DNA from: Cystobacter ferrugineus
GTDB lineage: Bacteria > Myxococcota > Myxococcia > Myxococcales > Myxococcaceae
Direction: 5' to 3'
Length of the DNA stretch: 47,783 nucleotides
Assembly: GCF_001887355.1 (NCBI RefSeq)
Contig: NZ_MPIN01000020.1
Location: 380-48,162 of the forward strand
This document shows positions 1-8,860 of the stretch, piece by piece. Under the pieces are notes generated by a model. The model saw nothing but the letters and a program-made list of their open reading frames with translations, was not told where the DNA came from and searched no databases. Numbering within the stretch: position 1 is the stretch's first letter; each line of letters opens with the position of its first letter. The position numbers and the translations under genes were made by a program.

Positions 1-726
1 AATCGACTGCTACGCGGACGTTCTCAGCCGCTTCGGCGACGCCAAGGAAGTCCCACTGCGTGAGCAGGTGGCAAAAGCGCTGGTCAACAAGGGAACCACG
101 GTCGTTAAGATGGGACGCGGCCAAGAGGCCCTCGACTGCTACGCGGGCGTTCTCAGCCGCTTCGGCGACGCCAAGGAAGTCTCCCTGCGTGAGGCGGTGG
201 CAATGGCGCTGGTCAGCAAGGGCACCAGGTTCAGTAACTTGGTACGGTCGGCAGCGTCAGATGTGTATAAGGGGCAGGTCCTCAGCCGCTTCGGCGACGC
301 CAAGGAAGTCCCTCTGCGTGAGGCGGTGGCGAAAGCGCTGGTCGACAAGGGCTCCACGCTCGGTCAGATGGGGCGCGACCAGGAGGCCCTCGACTGCTAC
401 GCGGACGTCCTCAGCCGCTTCGGCGACGCCAAGGAAGTCTCCCTTCGTGAGCAGGTGGCGAAAGCGCTGGTCAACAAGGGCGCCACGCTCGGTAAGATGG
501 GACGCGACCAGGAGGCCCTCGACTGCTACGCGGACGTTCTCAGCCGCTTCGGCGACGCCAAGGAAGTCCCGCTGCGTGAGGCGGTGGCGAACACGCTGGT
601 CAACAAGGGCATCACGCTCGGTCAGATGGGGCGCGGCCAGGAGGAAATCGACTGCTACGCGGACGTCCTCAACCGCTTCGGCGACGCCAAGGAAGTCTCC
701 CTGCGTGAGCAGGTGGCGAATGCTCT
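1..726 (+). repeat. 129-bp tandem coding repeat (six copies)
   Basis: The motif CTCAGCCGCTTCGGCGACGC recurs at 23, 152, 281, 410 and 539, and with one change (CTCAACC) at 668, an exact 129-bp pitch equal to 43 codons. Copies differ by only a few bases, which suggests recent expansion or homogenisation. Such an array is prone to unequal recombination and to assembly collapse, so the copy number may not be that of the living genome. Confidence 0.9.
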
Positions 727-1066
727 CAATGGTATCAGTTTTGGACTGTTGCTGAAGTCCAAGCGAGCTTGGTCTGATGGAGACTTGCGTACACGGGGGT
801 TGGTGGAAGCAGAAGCAAAACTCTCTCTCGCGAGGGATCAAGATCCAAAAAATTATTTTGTTTCTGGGAATCTGGCATATGTGTATTTCTTGAGCGGGCG
901 GCGGGAACTCGCGAGTGAAATGCTGCGGAGTGCGTTGAAATTGGGTGGCGAGGAACTCTACGAGGCAACAATCAAAGACACCGAAACAGATGTTGTTCCG
1001 GAAGATGCCGAGTTCAGATTGCTCGTGGAAAAGATGTGGGCCGAGATGCAAACGCAGAAATCCTAG
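2..1066 (+). CDS. Tetratricopeptide-repeat protein, 5' truncated by window edge
   Basis: The gene enters the window already open and ends at TAG 1064-1066, so the true start is not visible. The visible product is about 354 residues. The first two thirds are near-identical 43-residue units containing KGxTLGxMGRxQEALDCYAD and VLSRFGDAKEV, the helical hairpin pattern of TPR proteins; such repeats mediate protein-protein contacts. The last ~110 residues leave the tandem array but still contain a TPR-like segment (NLAYVYFLSGRRELASEML). One repeat is broken: between KGT and VLSRFGD, seventeen residues unlike any other unit are encoded at 227-277, where the DNA matches a commercial sequencing adapter, so the protein sequence there should not be trusted. 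The partner and role are unknown. The next gene is convergent. Confidence 0.85.
   Translation: MDCYADVLSRFGDAKEVPLREQVAKALVNKGTTVVKMGRGQEALDCYAGVLSRFGDAKEVSLREAVAMALVSKGTRFSNLVRSAASDVYKGQVLSRFGDAKEVPLREAVAKALVDKGSTLGQMGRDQEALDCYADVLSRFGDAKEVSLREQVAKALVNKGATLGKMGRDQEALDCYADVLSRFGDAKEVPLREAVANTLVNKGITLGQMGRGQEEIDCYADVLNRFGDAKEVSLREQVANALNGISFGLLLKSKRAWSDGDLRTRGLVEAEAKLSLARDQDPKNYFVSGNLAYVYFLSGRRELASEMLRSALKLGGEELYEATIKDTETDVVPEDAEFRLLVEKMWAEMQTQKS
247..277 (+). other. Probable Nextera/Tn5 adapter sequence embedded in the assembly
   Basis: Bases 247-277 match the 3' 31 bases of the Illumina Nextera read-1 adapter (GTCGGCAGCGTC followed by the Tn5 mosaic end AGATGTGTATAAGAGACAG) at 29 of 31 positions. 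The two differences turn GAGA into GGGG at 271-274. The adapter portion GTCGGCAGCGTC is a synthetic tail absent from natural Tn5 ends, so a contaminating read is a better explanation than a transposon. The foreign stretch 227-277 replaces exactly 51 nt of a repeat unit and keeps the frame, so gene callers would not flag it. Confidence 0.88.
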
Positions 1067-1210
1067 TTACGCTCACAGGAAATTCACGATCAACCCATGG
1101 GGGGCACCGGCGGTGAAGTGTGCAGCTCTAAGTCATTGCTGGCCTTTGCCCTCTATCCAGGGTGTATTGGCGTGACTGCTCAGTTTGGAGCAGGGATTGA
1201 GGAACCTCGT

Positions 1211-1894
1211 TCAACTCCGCGACCGACGCGCTGCGCGTGCGGGAGGCAACTCCACCACGGCGTCCTCCGCGATGGCGAAGAGCCGCTCGCCTGCTCCTGC
1301 CCTCATGTCCATGCCGCCCGTGAATGCACTGAATGCGGGCAGCACCCCGACCTGCGGACCCAGGTGGAAGCACGGCAGGCGCAGCCGGTCCGCGCCCGTG
1401 CTCAGCCGCACCGTGGGGTGCAGGTGGCCCGCGCAGACATAGCGTCCCGGTACGGGCTCCGGATGGTGGGCGAAGCGGAACGGCCCCTCGTCCAGGTGCG
1501 ACTCCACCAGTCGCATGCGCCACGAGGGCGGCAGCGCCTCCAGGTGCCGGTCATGGTTGCCGCGCACCAGCACCAATTCCACATCATGGCCCTCGCGCCA
1601 GGCCGCCACGCGCTCGACCACGTCCGCCGTGAGCCCCCGGCGCGAGTGGATGAGATCTCCCACGAGCAGCACCCGCCGCGCCCCCGTGGCGTGCAGCGCG
1701 GCGGATAGCCTCGCCAGGTCGTCCTCCAACACGCCCGTGGGTAGGGGAATGCCGTGCTGATGGAAGCTCTCCGGCTTGCCCCAGTGCAGATCCGCCACCG
1801 CGAGCACGCCCGCCTCGGGCCAGTGAAGGGCGCGCTCGGGGCGCAGCTCCACCTCGGTGCCGCCTAGGCGGACAGGGAGTCCTCTCGCAGCCAT
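1211..1894 (-). CDS. pdeM: PdeM-like ligase-associated calcineurin-like phosphoesterase
   Basis: The product is a 227-residue metallophosphoesterase with the calcineurin-like signature in order: VADLHWGK, GDLIHSRRG, RGNHDRH and CAGHLHP, which supply the Asp, His and Asn ligands of a two-metal site. This is the PdeM family found with bacterial ATP-dependent ligase repair loci. The ATG at 1892-1894 is chosen because it gives the family-type start MAARGLPVRLGG and overlaps the 3' end of the helicase gene by 31 nt, implying translational coupling; the reading frame is open to 2008, but that extension is low-complexity and has no matching family sequence. It is the last gene of the four-gene minus-strand operon. 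The role in repair is inferred from the family and neighbours. Confidence 0.87.
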   Translation of the reverse strand: MAARGLPVRLGGTEVELRPERALHWPEAGVLAVADLHWGKPESFHQHGIPLPTGVLEDDLARLSAALHATGARRVLLVGDLIHSRRGLTADVVERVAAWREGHDVELVLVRGNHDRHLEALPPSWRMRLVESHLDEGPFRFAHHPEPVPGRYVCAGHLHPTVRLSTGADRLRLPCFHLGPQVGVLPAFSAFTGGMDMRAGAGERLFAIAEDAVVELPPARAARRSRS

Positions 1895-4386
1895 TTTTCC
1901 TTCATGCGCTGCACCCGATCCAACAGCGTCTCGTTGGAGAGGGTGGCGCCCATGCGCTCGACGACGAGCGGAAAAGCCAACGGCGTGGGCCGTGGCACGT
2001 GGACACATTCCAGCGGCGTGCGCTCCAGCCGCTCCAGGGTGCTCACCAGCCGCACCTGCTCGAAGTGCTGCTCCAGCACCTCCCGCCTCGCCTGGGCGAG
2101 CAACATGTGGTCCGGCTCGTAGCGCGCGAAGACGTCATAGAGCAGGCCCGTGCTCGCTTGAATCTGCCGGGTGGACTTGCGCGCCCCGGGCAGCCCCGGC
2201 ATCACCAGCCCCGCCACCCGCGCCACGTCGCGGAACTGCCGCCGCGCCAGCTCGCCCAGGTTGACGCTCTCCAGGATGTCCTCCACCAGCCGCTCGCGCG
2301 TGAAGAGCGCCGGACGCAGCGCCTCCTCGAAGGGAAAGGGCGAGGGGCTCAGCAACTCCAGTCCATAATCATTCACCGCGAGGCTGAAGGTGGCCTTCCG
2401 CAGCCGCGTGAGGCGCAGGGCGAGCAGCGCCGCGAGCCCCTCGTGCACCAGCCGCCCCTCGAAGGGGTAGAGGAAGAGGTGGTGGCCCTCGCGCGTGCGG
2501 CACAGCTCCACGAGGCAGGCGTCCTGCGCGGGCACCCGCGACAGCCGCGCCTGGGCATCCAACACGGGCTGGGCCGCCCTCAGCTCCGCGGCGTCCGGGT
2601 GGCCCTCGCGCACGGCGTGGAAGGTGCGGCGCACGGCGGCGGCGAGCGAGCCCGACAAGGGCAGGCGTCCTCCGCTCCACCGGGGCGTGGCCGAGGCCCG
2701 CTGCTTCGCGGCCTTCACGTAGGCGGTGAGATCCTTCATCCGGCTGAACTCCAACCGCTTGCCCGCGAAGAGGAAGGTGTCTCCCGGGCGAAGCCGACTC
2801 ACGAAGGACTCCTCCACCGTGCCGATCCGCCCGCCCGTCCAGTAGCGCAGCTCCACCGTGGCGTCCGAGGCGATGGTGCCCACGTTGAGCCGGTGCAGCC
2901 GCGCCACGCGCGCGTCCGCCACCACATAGCGATCCTCCACGCGCCGCACCCGGTGGAACTGCGGATAGGCGCGCAGCGTGGGGCCTCCTTCCGTCACGAG
3001 CAGCAGGGCGCGGTCGAAGTCCTCCTCGCTCAGGTCCCGGTAGGCGAGCGTGTCGCGCACCTCGGCGAGCAGGGCCTCGCGGACGAAGCCTCCGCCGAGC
3101 GCGCAGGTGACGAGGTGCTGGGCGAGCACGTCGAGTGGCTGGCGCAGGGGCGCGCGGGGCTCCACCTCCCGGTGGGCGAGCGCGTCGCGGGCGGCCGCCA
3201 TCTCCACCAATTCCAGCGCGTGCGTGGGGACGAAGAGCAGGTGCGCGGTGGCGCCAGGGCGGTGGGCGCTGCGGCCCGCGCGTTGGAGCGTGCGGGAGAT
3301 GCCCTTGGGACTGCCAATCTGCACCACGCGCTCCACCGGGCCGAAGTCCACCCCCAGATCGAGCGACGACGTGCAGACCACGAGCCGCACGCTCCCGTCC
3401 TTGAGTCCCCGCTCCACGGCCTCGCGCGAGTCCCGGTCGATGGATCCATGGTGCAGGGCGAGCACTCCCTCCCACTCGGGGCGGAGGAAGCGCAATCCCT
3501 CGTACCAGCGTTCCGCCTGGGAGCGCGTGTTGGTGAAGAGCAGGGTGGGGTGCGCCGGGTCGAGCCAGTCCGACACCTTGCGCAGCATGGTCATGCCGAG
3601 GTGGCCCGCCCACGGAAAGGCATCCACGCTGTCCGGCAGCAGCGTCTCCATGTGCACGGGCCGCTCGAGCCCCGCGCTCACGAAGCTCGGCGTGGCGTTC
3701 GGGCCCACGGCGGCGCGCGCGGCCTCGTCGAGGTTGGCCAGCGTGGCCGACAGCGCCCAGGTGCGCATCCCCGGTGCGAAGCGGCGCAGCCGCGCGAGCG
3801 CGAGCTCCACCTGTGTGCCCCGCTTGGTGCCCAGCAATTCATGCCACTCGTCCACGATGACGCAGCGCAGGGGCGCGAACATCTCGTGCGCGCGCTCGTG
3901 GCACAGCAGCAGCGAGAGGGATTCGGGCGTGGTGATGAGCACCTCGGGCAGCCGGTCCTTCTGCTTGCGGCGGATGCCGCTGGAGGTGTCTCCCGTGCGG
4001 CTCTCCACCGTGATGTCGGAGTCGAAGGCGGACAGGGGCGCCAGGAGCGCGAGCTCGATGTCTCGCGACATCGCGCGCAGTGGCGTGATGTAGAGGATCT
4101 GCAAGCCCTTCTCACGGCGCTCGGCCACCTCGGTGAGCGGGCCGATGTAGGCGGCATACGTCTTCCCCGCGCCCGTGGGCACGTGGATGAGGCCGCTCTC
4201 GCCCCGGGCATACGCCGCCCAGGCCTCGCGCTGGAAGGGGAAGGGCGTCCACCCGCGCGACTCGAACCAGGCGTCCACCCCCAGCGTGCGCTCCTCGGGA
4301 GGAGGAGGAGGCACCTTGCGCACCGCGCGCTTCCTGGGCGTGGCCGTGCGCGGAGAGCTGGTGCGCGCGCGCCTAGGTGGGGGCAT
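1864..4386 (-). CDS. Ligase-associated DEXH-box DNA helicase (Lhr-like)
   Basis: An 840-residue superfamily 2 helicase. Visible motifs: Walker A VPTGAGKT at 69-76, motif Ia ITPLRAMSRDI, the DEWH box (D179-H182) in VIVDEWHELL, SAT of motif III, and a C-terminal RecA lobe with TSSLDLGVDFGPV and QRAGRSAHR (motif VI). The long C-terminal part is of Lhr type. Length and context match the ligase-associated DNA damage response helicase. It probably unwinds or remodels DNA for the adjacent ligase and nucleases. The ATG at 4386 overlaps the end of the ligase gene by 14 nt. A proline- and arginine-rich N-terminal tail of about 30 residues precedes the conserved core. Confidence 0.92.
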   Translation of the reverse strand: MPPPRRARTSSPRTATPRKRAVRKVPPPPPEERTLGVDAWFESRGWTPFPFQREAWAAYARGESGLIHVPTGAGKTYAAYIGPLTEVAERREKGLQILYITPLRAMSRDIELALLAPLSAFDSDITVESRTGDTSSGIRRKQKDRLPEVLITTPESLSLLLCHERAHEMFAPLRCVIVDEWHELLGTKRGTQVELALARLRRFAPGMRTWALSATLANLDEAARAAVGPNATPSFVSAGLERPVHMETLLPDSVDAFPWAGHLGMTMLRKVSDWLDPAHPTLLFTNTRSQAERWYEGLRFLRPEWEGVLALHHGSIDRDSREAVERGLKDGSVRLVVCTSSLDLGVDFGPVERVVQIGSPKGISRTLQRAGRSAHRPGATAHLLFVPTHALELVEMAAARDALAHREVEPRAPLRQPLDVLAQHLVTCALGGGFVREALLAEVRDTLAYRDLSEEDFDRALLLVTEGGPTLRAYPQFHRVRRVEDRYVVADARVARLHRLNVGTIASDATVELRYWTGGRIGTVEESFVSRLRPGDTFLFAGKRLEFSRMKDLTAYVKAAKQRASATPRWSGGRLPLSGSLAAAVRRTFHAVREGHPDAAELRAAQPVLDAQARLSRVPAQDACLVELCRTREGHHLFLYPFEGRLVHEGLAALLALRLTRLRKATFSLAVNDYGLELLSPSPFPFEEALRPALFTRERLVEDILESVNLGELARRQFRDVARVAGLVMPGLPGARKSTRQIQASTGLLYDVFARYEPDHMLLAQARREVLEQHFEQVRLVSTLERLERTPLECVHVPRPTPLAFPLVVERMGATLSNETLLDRVQRMKEKWLREDSLSA

Positions 4387-5968
4387 GGATCAGCTCCTTG
4401 AGCTGGTCGAGCGAGTCCGCGTCCTTGGGCTTCTTGTCCGAGCGCCACCGGGCGATGCGTGGAAAGCGCAGGGCCACGCCGGACTTGTGCCGGGGCGAGG
4501 CGGCGATGCCCTCGAAGTGCAGCTCGAACACCTGGGCGGGCTCCACCGAGCGCACCGGGCCGAACTTCTCCTTCGTGTGGGCGCGGATCCACCGGTCCAG
4601 CCGGGCGATCTCCTCGTCCGTCAGGCCCGAGTACGCCTTGGCCACGGGCAAGAGCTCCTCGCCCTTCCACACCGCGAACGTGTAGTCGGTGTACAGGGCG
4701 GCGCGCTTGCCATGGCCGGGGTGCGCGTAGAGCAGCACCGCGTCCACGGTGAACGGATCGATCTTCCACTTCCACCAGTCCCCGCGCTTGCGGCCGTGCT
4801 GGTAGGGGGACTCCAGCCGCTTGATCATGAAGCCCTCCACGTTGCGCTCGCGCGACTCGCGGCGGGCCTGGGCCAGCTCCTCCCACGTGTCCGCGGGGAG
4901 GCGGGGGGAGATGGGGAACTGGGGCTTGTCGCGCAGCAGCGCCTCGAGCCGCGCCCGGCGCTCGCGCAGGGGCCGCGCGCGCAGATCCTCTCCGTTCTCC
5001 TCGAGCAAGTCATACGCCATGAAGACCGCGGGGGCCTCGGCGAGCACCTTGGCGGTGAGCTTCTGGCGGCCGATGCGCCGCTGCAGGCGGGCGAAGGGCA
5101 GGGGCCTGCCGTCCTCGTAGGCGAGGATCTCCCCATCGAGCACGGTGCCGGGAGGCAGGCTCGTGGCCGCCTTGGCAATCTCCGGGTAGCGCTCGGTGAC
5201 GAGCTCCTCGCCGCGGCTCCACAGGTAGATGCCGCCCTGGCGGTGGATGAGCTGGCCCCGGATGCCATCCCACTTCCACTCGACCATCCACTCCGAGCGG
5301 TCCCCGAGGCTCTCCACGGGCTGCTCCAGGGGGCTGGCCAGGTAGAAGGGGTAGGGGCGCGAGCGGTCTCCGTCGGACACGTCCGGGGCGACGAGCTGCT
5401 CGAAGAAGGCGCGGCTCGGGGCCCAGGTTCCCATGAGCCGGTGGGACACGGCGGCCGGAGGCAGCCCGGCGTACTGCGCCAGCGCGCGCACCACGAGCGT
5501 GTCCGAGACGCCCACGCGCAGCTCGCCAGTGAGCATCTTGTTGAAGACGAACAGCTCGCGGCGCGGCAGCGTGTGCCACCAGCCGGTGATGCGCTCGCGC
5601 TGTTCCGGCAGGGCCAGTCCGCCGAGCGGCAGGATGCGTTCCTCCATCCAGCGCGACAGGGGCAGCTCCTCGGTCACCTGGGGCTGCTCGGCCGAGTCGA
5701 GCAGCAGCGCGATGATCTCCGCGAGATCTCCCACCGAGGCATAGGCCTCGTCGAAGAGCCACTCGGGGGTGTCACTCAGCTCGCGCGCCCACTGCTTGAG
5801 GGCCTTGGAGGGCACGAGCCGCTTGATGCGGCGGCCGGTGAGGAAGAACAGCCCCCAGGCGGCGTCCTCGGGGGGCGTCCGCCGGAAGTAGTCCACGAGT
5901 GCGTCGACCTTGGCGTTGGTGGAGGTGGTGGAGTCGAGTTCCTCGTAGAGGTCCACGAGCCGGCGCAT
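4373..5968 (-). CDS. ATP-dependent DNA ligase
   Basis: A 531-residue ligase of the type found in bacterial ligase-associated repair loci. The N-terminal all-helical DNA-binding domain is followed by the nucleotidyltransferase motif I EWKWDGIRGQ, whose Lys232 should form the AMP adduct, then further motifs (DGEILAYEDGR; EGFMIKRLESPYQHGRKRGDWWKWK, motifs IV and V) and a C-terminal OB fold ending in ALRFPRIARWRSDK. It seals nicks using ATP. This is distinct from the essential NAD-dependent LigA and from LigD: no polymerase or phosphoesterase domain is fused. The start at 5968 has a GGAGGA ribosome site nine bases upstream, lying in the last codons of the exonuclease gene. Confidence 0.94.
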   Translation of the reverse strand: MRRLVDLYEELDSTTSTNAKVDALVDYFRRTPPEDAAWGLFFLTGRRIKRLVPSKALKQWARELSDTPEWLFDEAYASVGDLAEIIALLLDSAEQPQVTEELPLSRWMEERILPLGGLALPEQRERITGWWHTLPRRELFVFNKMLTGELRVGVSDTLVVRALAQYAGLPPAAVSHRLMGTWAPSRAFFEQLVAPDVSDGDRSRPYPFYLASPLEQPVESLGDRSEWMVEWKWDGIRGQLIHRQGGIYLWSRGEELVTERYPEIAKAATSLPPGTVLDGEILAYEDGRPLPFARLQRRIGRQKLTAKVLAEAPAVFMAYDLLEENGEDLRARPLRERRARLEALLRDKPQFPISPRLPADTWEELAQARRESRERNVEGFMIKRLESPYQHGRKRGDWWKWKIDPFTVDAVLLYAHPGHGKRAALYTDYTFAVWKGEELLPVAKAYSGLTDEEIARLDRWIRAHTKEKFGPVRSVEPAQVFELHFEGIAASPRHKSGVALRFPRIARWRSDKKPKDADSLDQLKELIHAPT

Positions 5969-5973
5969 GAGTG

Positions 5974-6999
5974 TCAGTCCTCCGCTTCGCCCTCGAAGGG
6001 CGTGGCCAGGGGGGCGGCGTCGATGCCGAGGTTCTCGCGCAGGTAGCGTGAGAGGGTGTCGCTGGAGCCGTGGGTGGCGAGCACGCGCGAGGCGCCGGTC
6101 TCCTTCGCCGTGCGCAACAGCCCTGGCCAGTCCGCGTGGTCGGAGAGGACGAAGCCCCGGTCATAGCCGCGGCGGCGCCGGTTGCCGCGCACCCGCATCC
6201 ACCCCGAGGCGAAGCCCGTCTCGTGCTCGCCGAAGCGGCGCATCCACGTGGAGCCCGCGGCGCTGGGCGGCGCCAGCACGAGCGCCCCCGCGTAGGACGT
6301 GCCCTTCTCCGCCTCGGACACGGGGCGGGTGGGCAGCATGGGGACACCGGCCTCGCGGTACAGCTCCACGAGCGCGTGTGTGGCCCCGTGCACGAACACC
6401 TCGCGGTCCGTGACGCGGGCCAGCTCCGCGAGCAGCCGTTGCGCCTTGCCCAGCGCGTAGCAGAAGAGGACCGAGGCCCGGCCCGCCTCGCGGTTGGCGT
6501 CCCACCAGCGCAACACCTCCTCGGCCACGCGCCGCGTGTCGTCCCAGCGGTAGATGGGCAGCCCGAAGGTGGCCTCGGTGATGAAGGTGTCGCAGGGCAC
6601 CACCTCGAAGGGCTGGCACGTGGGGTCCGCGTCGCGCTTGTAGTCGCCGGAGACGACCCAGACCTCGTCCTTGTACTCCAGACGGATCTGCGCGCTGCCC
6701 AGCACGTGTCCCGCCGGGTGGAAGCTCACCGTGACGCCGCCGATGGTGAGGCACTCCCCGTAGTCGAGCGTGGTGATGTCCGCGTCCGCGCCCAGGCGCT
6801 TGCGCAGCAGGCCTCGAGAGGGTTGGGTGCCCAGGTACTGCTGACTGCCCCAGCGGGCGTGGTCGCCGTGCGCGTGGGTGATGAGGGTGCGGCTCACGGG
6901 CCGCCAGGCGTCGATATGGAAATCCCCCTGGGGGCAGTAGAGCCCTTCGGGGGTGACCGTGACGAGCGGCTGTCGGGTGGCGGAACGGGCCATGGGCAT
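5974..6999 (-). CDS. Ligase-associated DNA exonuclease, metallo-beta-lactamase fold
   Basis: 341 residues with the MBL-fold metal motif THAHGDHARWG (H42, H44, D46, H47), the later histidine in HPAGHVLGSAQ, the aspartate in VSGDYKRDADP and a beta-CASP-like C-terminal half (SDHADWPGLL, LATHGS). This is the exonuclease of the ligase-associated damage-response locus, related to the SNM1/CPSF nucleases that trim DNA ends. It is the first gene of the four-gene operon; the ligase starts five bases downstream. An AGGAG site precedes two ATGs at 6999 and 6993; either could be used. Confidence 0.92.
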   Translation of the reverse strand: MPMARSATRQPLVTVTPEGLYCPQGDFHIDAWRPVSRTLITHAHGDHARWGSQQYLGTQPSRGLLRKRLGADADITTLDYGECLTIGGVTVSFHPAGHVLGSAQIRLEYKDEVWVVSGDYKRDADPTCQPFEVVPCDTFITEATFGLPIYRWDDTRRVAEEVLRWWDANREAGRASVLFCYALGKAQRLLAELARVTDREVFVHGATHALVELYREAGVPMLPTRPVSEAEKGTSYAGALVLAPPSAAGSTWMRRFGEHETGFASGWMRVRGNRRRRGYDRGFVLSDHADWPGLLRTAKETGASRVLATHGSSDTLSRYLRENLGIDAAPLATPFEGEAED

Positions 7000-7091
7000 C
7001 CAGCTCCTGGAGATAACGGCCGCGCACGGACGCGGCGTTGGAAGGGACGTCTTCGCGATGGCCTGGCCCCCGCCTGCCTGGAGGGCTCCCG

Positions 7092-7343
7092 TTACTTCTT
7101 CTTCTTCGGCTTGCCGCGTCCGCCATGCTTGTCGAACTCATCCGACAAGCCGCGCTCCAGACTGGTGTCGTGCCACGGTGGGCCCACCTCGGAGCGCTGG
7201 CCGCCATTCTGTTCCGTGATGTCGTTGAGATGCTCGGCCCGGCCCTCGGCGGGAACACGGTCGCCGTGCTCCTCGGGATCCTTCTGTTTGGCCGGGTCCA
7301 AGGGGATGCCCATCCTGCGATTGAGATATTCCTTCTCGTCCAT
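7092..7343 (-). CDS. Small hydrophilic protein with lysine tail, unknown function
   Basis: 83 residues starting MDEKEYLNRRMGIPLDP at an ATG (7341-7343) with an AAGGGAG site upstream. The protein is strongly charged, has no hydrophobic segment and ends in GRGKPKKKK, a basic tail that could bind nucleic acid or simply be disordered. The frame is open much further upstream on the same strand, but that part runs antisense-like through the polyphosphate glucokinase gene and is rejected. I do not recognise a family. It sits between the repair operon and the glucokinase gene, on the same strand as both. Confidence 0.7.
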   Translation of the reverse strand: MDEKEYLNRRMGIPLDPAKQKDPEEHGDRVPAEGRAEHLNDITEQNGGQRSEVGPPWHDTSLERGLSDEFDKHGGRGKPKKKK

Positions 7344-7489
7344 GACGTCGCTCCCTTGGTGAGAACCCGCTCGCCCGCCCGGGAGGGAAGGCGTGTGTCT
7401 CTCGAAGGTGTGCATCGGATGGCGAGGGTGCCGCCCCGCGCCTCCCGGCATGGGCCGCTGGGAGGGCGGGCGAGTTGCCGAGCGGATGC

Positions 7490-8257
7490 TCAGCGCTGCC
7501 GGGGCTCGTCCTTCCAGAGCGCGAAGCCCCCCAGCAGTCCGGCGATGTTCTCGGTGAGCTTCACGTTGGGGGGCAGCTTGATGTCGAGCAGGCGCGCATT
7601 GCCTCCGCCGATGTAGATCTGCCGCGGGTTCCAGATGGGTTGGATCTGCTGGAGCACCCGCTCCACGTGCTTGAGCCACTTCTTCTTGCCCACGCGCTCC
7701 AGCGCGGCCTGGCCCACGTAGTCCTCGTACGTCTTGCCTCCGTGGAAGGGGTGGTGGGCCAGCTCCAGGTTGGGCACGTACTTGCCATCGATGTACAGGG
7801 CGCAGCCCATGCCGGTGCCCAGGGTGAGGACCATCTCCAGGCCCTTGCCCTCGATGACCCCGAAGCCTTGCACGCCGGCGTCGTTGAGCACGCGCACGGG
7901 GCGCTGGGTGAGCTGGTGCAGGGCCTCGGCGAGGTTGAAGCCGGCCCAGTCGGGATGGAGGTTGGGCGCGCTCTTCGTCACGCCTTCCTCCACCACGCCC
8001 GGAAAGCCCGCCGACACCCGCTCGAAGTCTCCCAGGGGCTGGATGAGCTTCTCGAGCGCGCGCAGCACGGCCTTGGGGGTGGCGGGCTTGGGCGTCTTGA
8101 CCCGCCGCCGCTCGTCGAGCGCCTTTCCCTCGGGTCCGAGGACGAGCGCCTTGAGTCCCGAGCCGCCGATGTCGATGGCCAGGGTGCGTGGCCCGGGGGC
8201 ATGGGTCTCGCGGACGGTCTTCTTGCGGGGGCTGGGCTGGGGTGCTTTCTGGGACAT
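7490..8257 (-). CDS. ppgK: Polyphosphate glucokinase (ROK family)
   Basis: 255 residues with the ROK phosphate-binding motif AIDIGGSGLKALVLG (Asp29), a second nucleotide/sugar motif LTLGTGMGCALYIDGK and GGGNARLL near the C terminus. Length and the HHPFHGGKTYEDYVG segment fit polyphosphate glucokinase, which phosphorylates glucose using inorganic polyphosphate and/or ATP. ATG at 8255-8257 is the natural start (MSQKAPQPSP); an unconserved basic N-terminal stretch of about 20 residues precedes the core. It lies divergent from the PTPS-like gene. A general ROK glucokinase is the alternative. Confidence 0.85.
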   Translation of the reverse strand: MSQKAPQPSPRKKTVRETHAPGPRTLAIDIGGSGLKALVLGPEGKALDERRRVKTPKPATPKAVLRALEKLIQPLGDFERVSAGFPGVVEEGVTKSAPNLHPDWAGFNLAEALHQLTQRPVRVLNDAGVQGFGVIEGKGLEMVLTLGTGMGCALYIDGKYVPNLELAHHPFHGGKTYEDYVGQAALERVGKKKWLKHVERVLQQIQPIWNPRQIYIGGGNARLLDIKLPPNVKLTENIAGLLGGFALWKDEPRQR

Positions 8258-8338
8258 CCATCCTCCAAGACGTGGCGTGAAGCGTGAACCTACCACCCGA
8301 GGGGCTCTGGGCGGGTGCGTTGAGCTGCCAGGATCTTC

Positions 8339-8860
8339 ATGGTAAGGCCAACGGTTTGCGCCATGGCACGTACGACCACGATTGAACTGCACAAAGAAGA
8401 CATGAAGTTCGCCGCGGGGCACTTCACCATCTTCTCCGCGACGCACCGCGAGAACATGCACGGCCACAACTTCGCCGTCTTCGTCTCGCTGACGGGCGAG
8501 GTGCTCGACAATGGGATGCTCGCCGACTACGACATCTTCAAGCGGATGGCGCTCGAGCAGTGCCGCGCCTGGAACGAGACGTTCATGTTGCCCGCCCACT
8601 CGCGCCACCTCCAGGTGGAGCGGGATGCGCGCGGGGACGTGATCGCGCGCTTCAATGGCGAGGAGCTGCGCTTCCTCGCGCGGGACGTGACGATCCTGCC
8701 CGTGGAGAACGTGTCGCTCGAGGAGCTGGCGCGCCTCTTCGGCGAGAACCTGGTGGGCGATGGTTCGTTGATGAGGGACAGCCGCATCTCGCGCGTGGTG
8801 GTGAAGTGCTCCTCCGAGCCCGGCCAGAACTGCTCCTGGGAGTGGAACAGCCATGGCTGA
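8339..8860 (+). CDS. 6-pyruvoyl-tetrahydropterin synthase-like protein lacking the usual cysteine
   Basis: 173 residues of the PTPS/QueD fold. Zinc histidines are visible in FAAGHF (H28) and MHGHNF (H41, H43). The active-site cysteine that in QueD lies four residues before the HGH motif is absent: here the segment is HRENMHGH, with Glu38 close by. Such Cys-less paralogues are known to do other pterin reactions, including replacement of dihydroneopterin aldolase in folate synthesis, so PTPS chemistry should not be assumed. Start 8339 has AGG six bases upstream; ATG 8363 (MARTTTIEL) is an alternative with worse spacing but a better-looking N terminus. It overlaps the following SDR gene by 8 nt (ATGGCTGA), so the two are likely co-translated. 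Confidence 0.8.
   Translation: MVRPTVCAMARTTTIELHKEDMKFAAGHFTIFSATHRENMHGHNFAVFVSLTGEVLDNGMLADYDIFKRMALEQCRAWNETFMLPAHSRHLQVERDARGDVIARFNGEELRFLARDVTILPVENVSLEELARLFGENLVGDGSLMRDSRISRVVVKCSSEPGQNCSWEWNSHG

Noticed and set aside
247..277. Natural Tn5 or composite transposon end
   Set aside because: The match extends past the mosaic end into the synthetic Nextera tail, there is no transposase and no target duplication, and the block keeps repeat length exactly.
1999..4401. Very long plus-strand open frame
   Set aside because: Runs antisense to the helicase gene, has no conserved motif, and its composition is that of a complementary shadow in GC-rich DNA.
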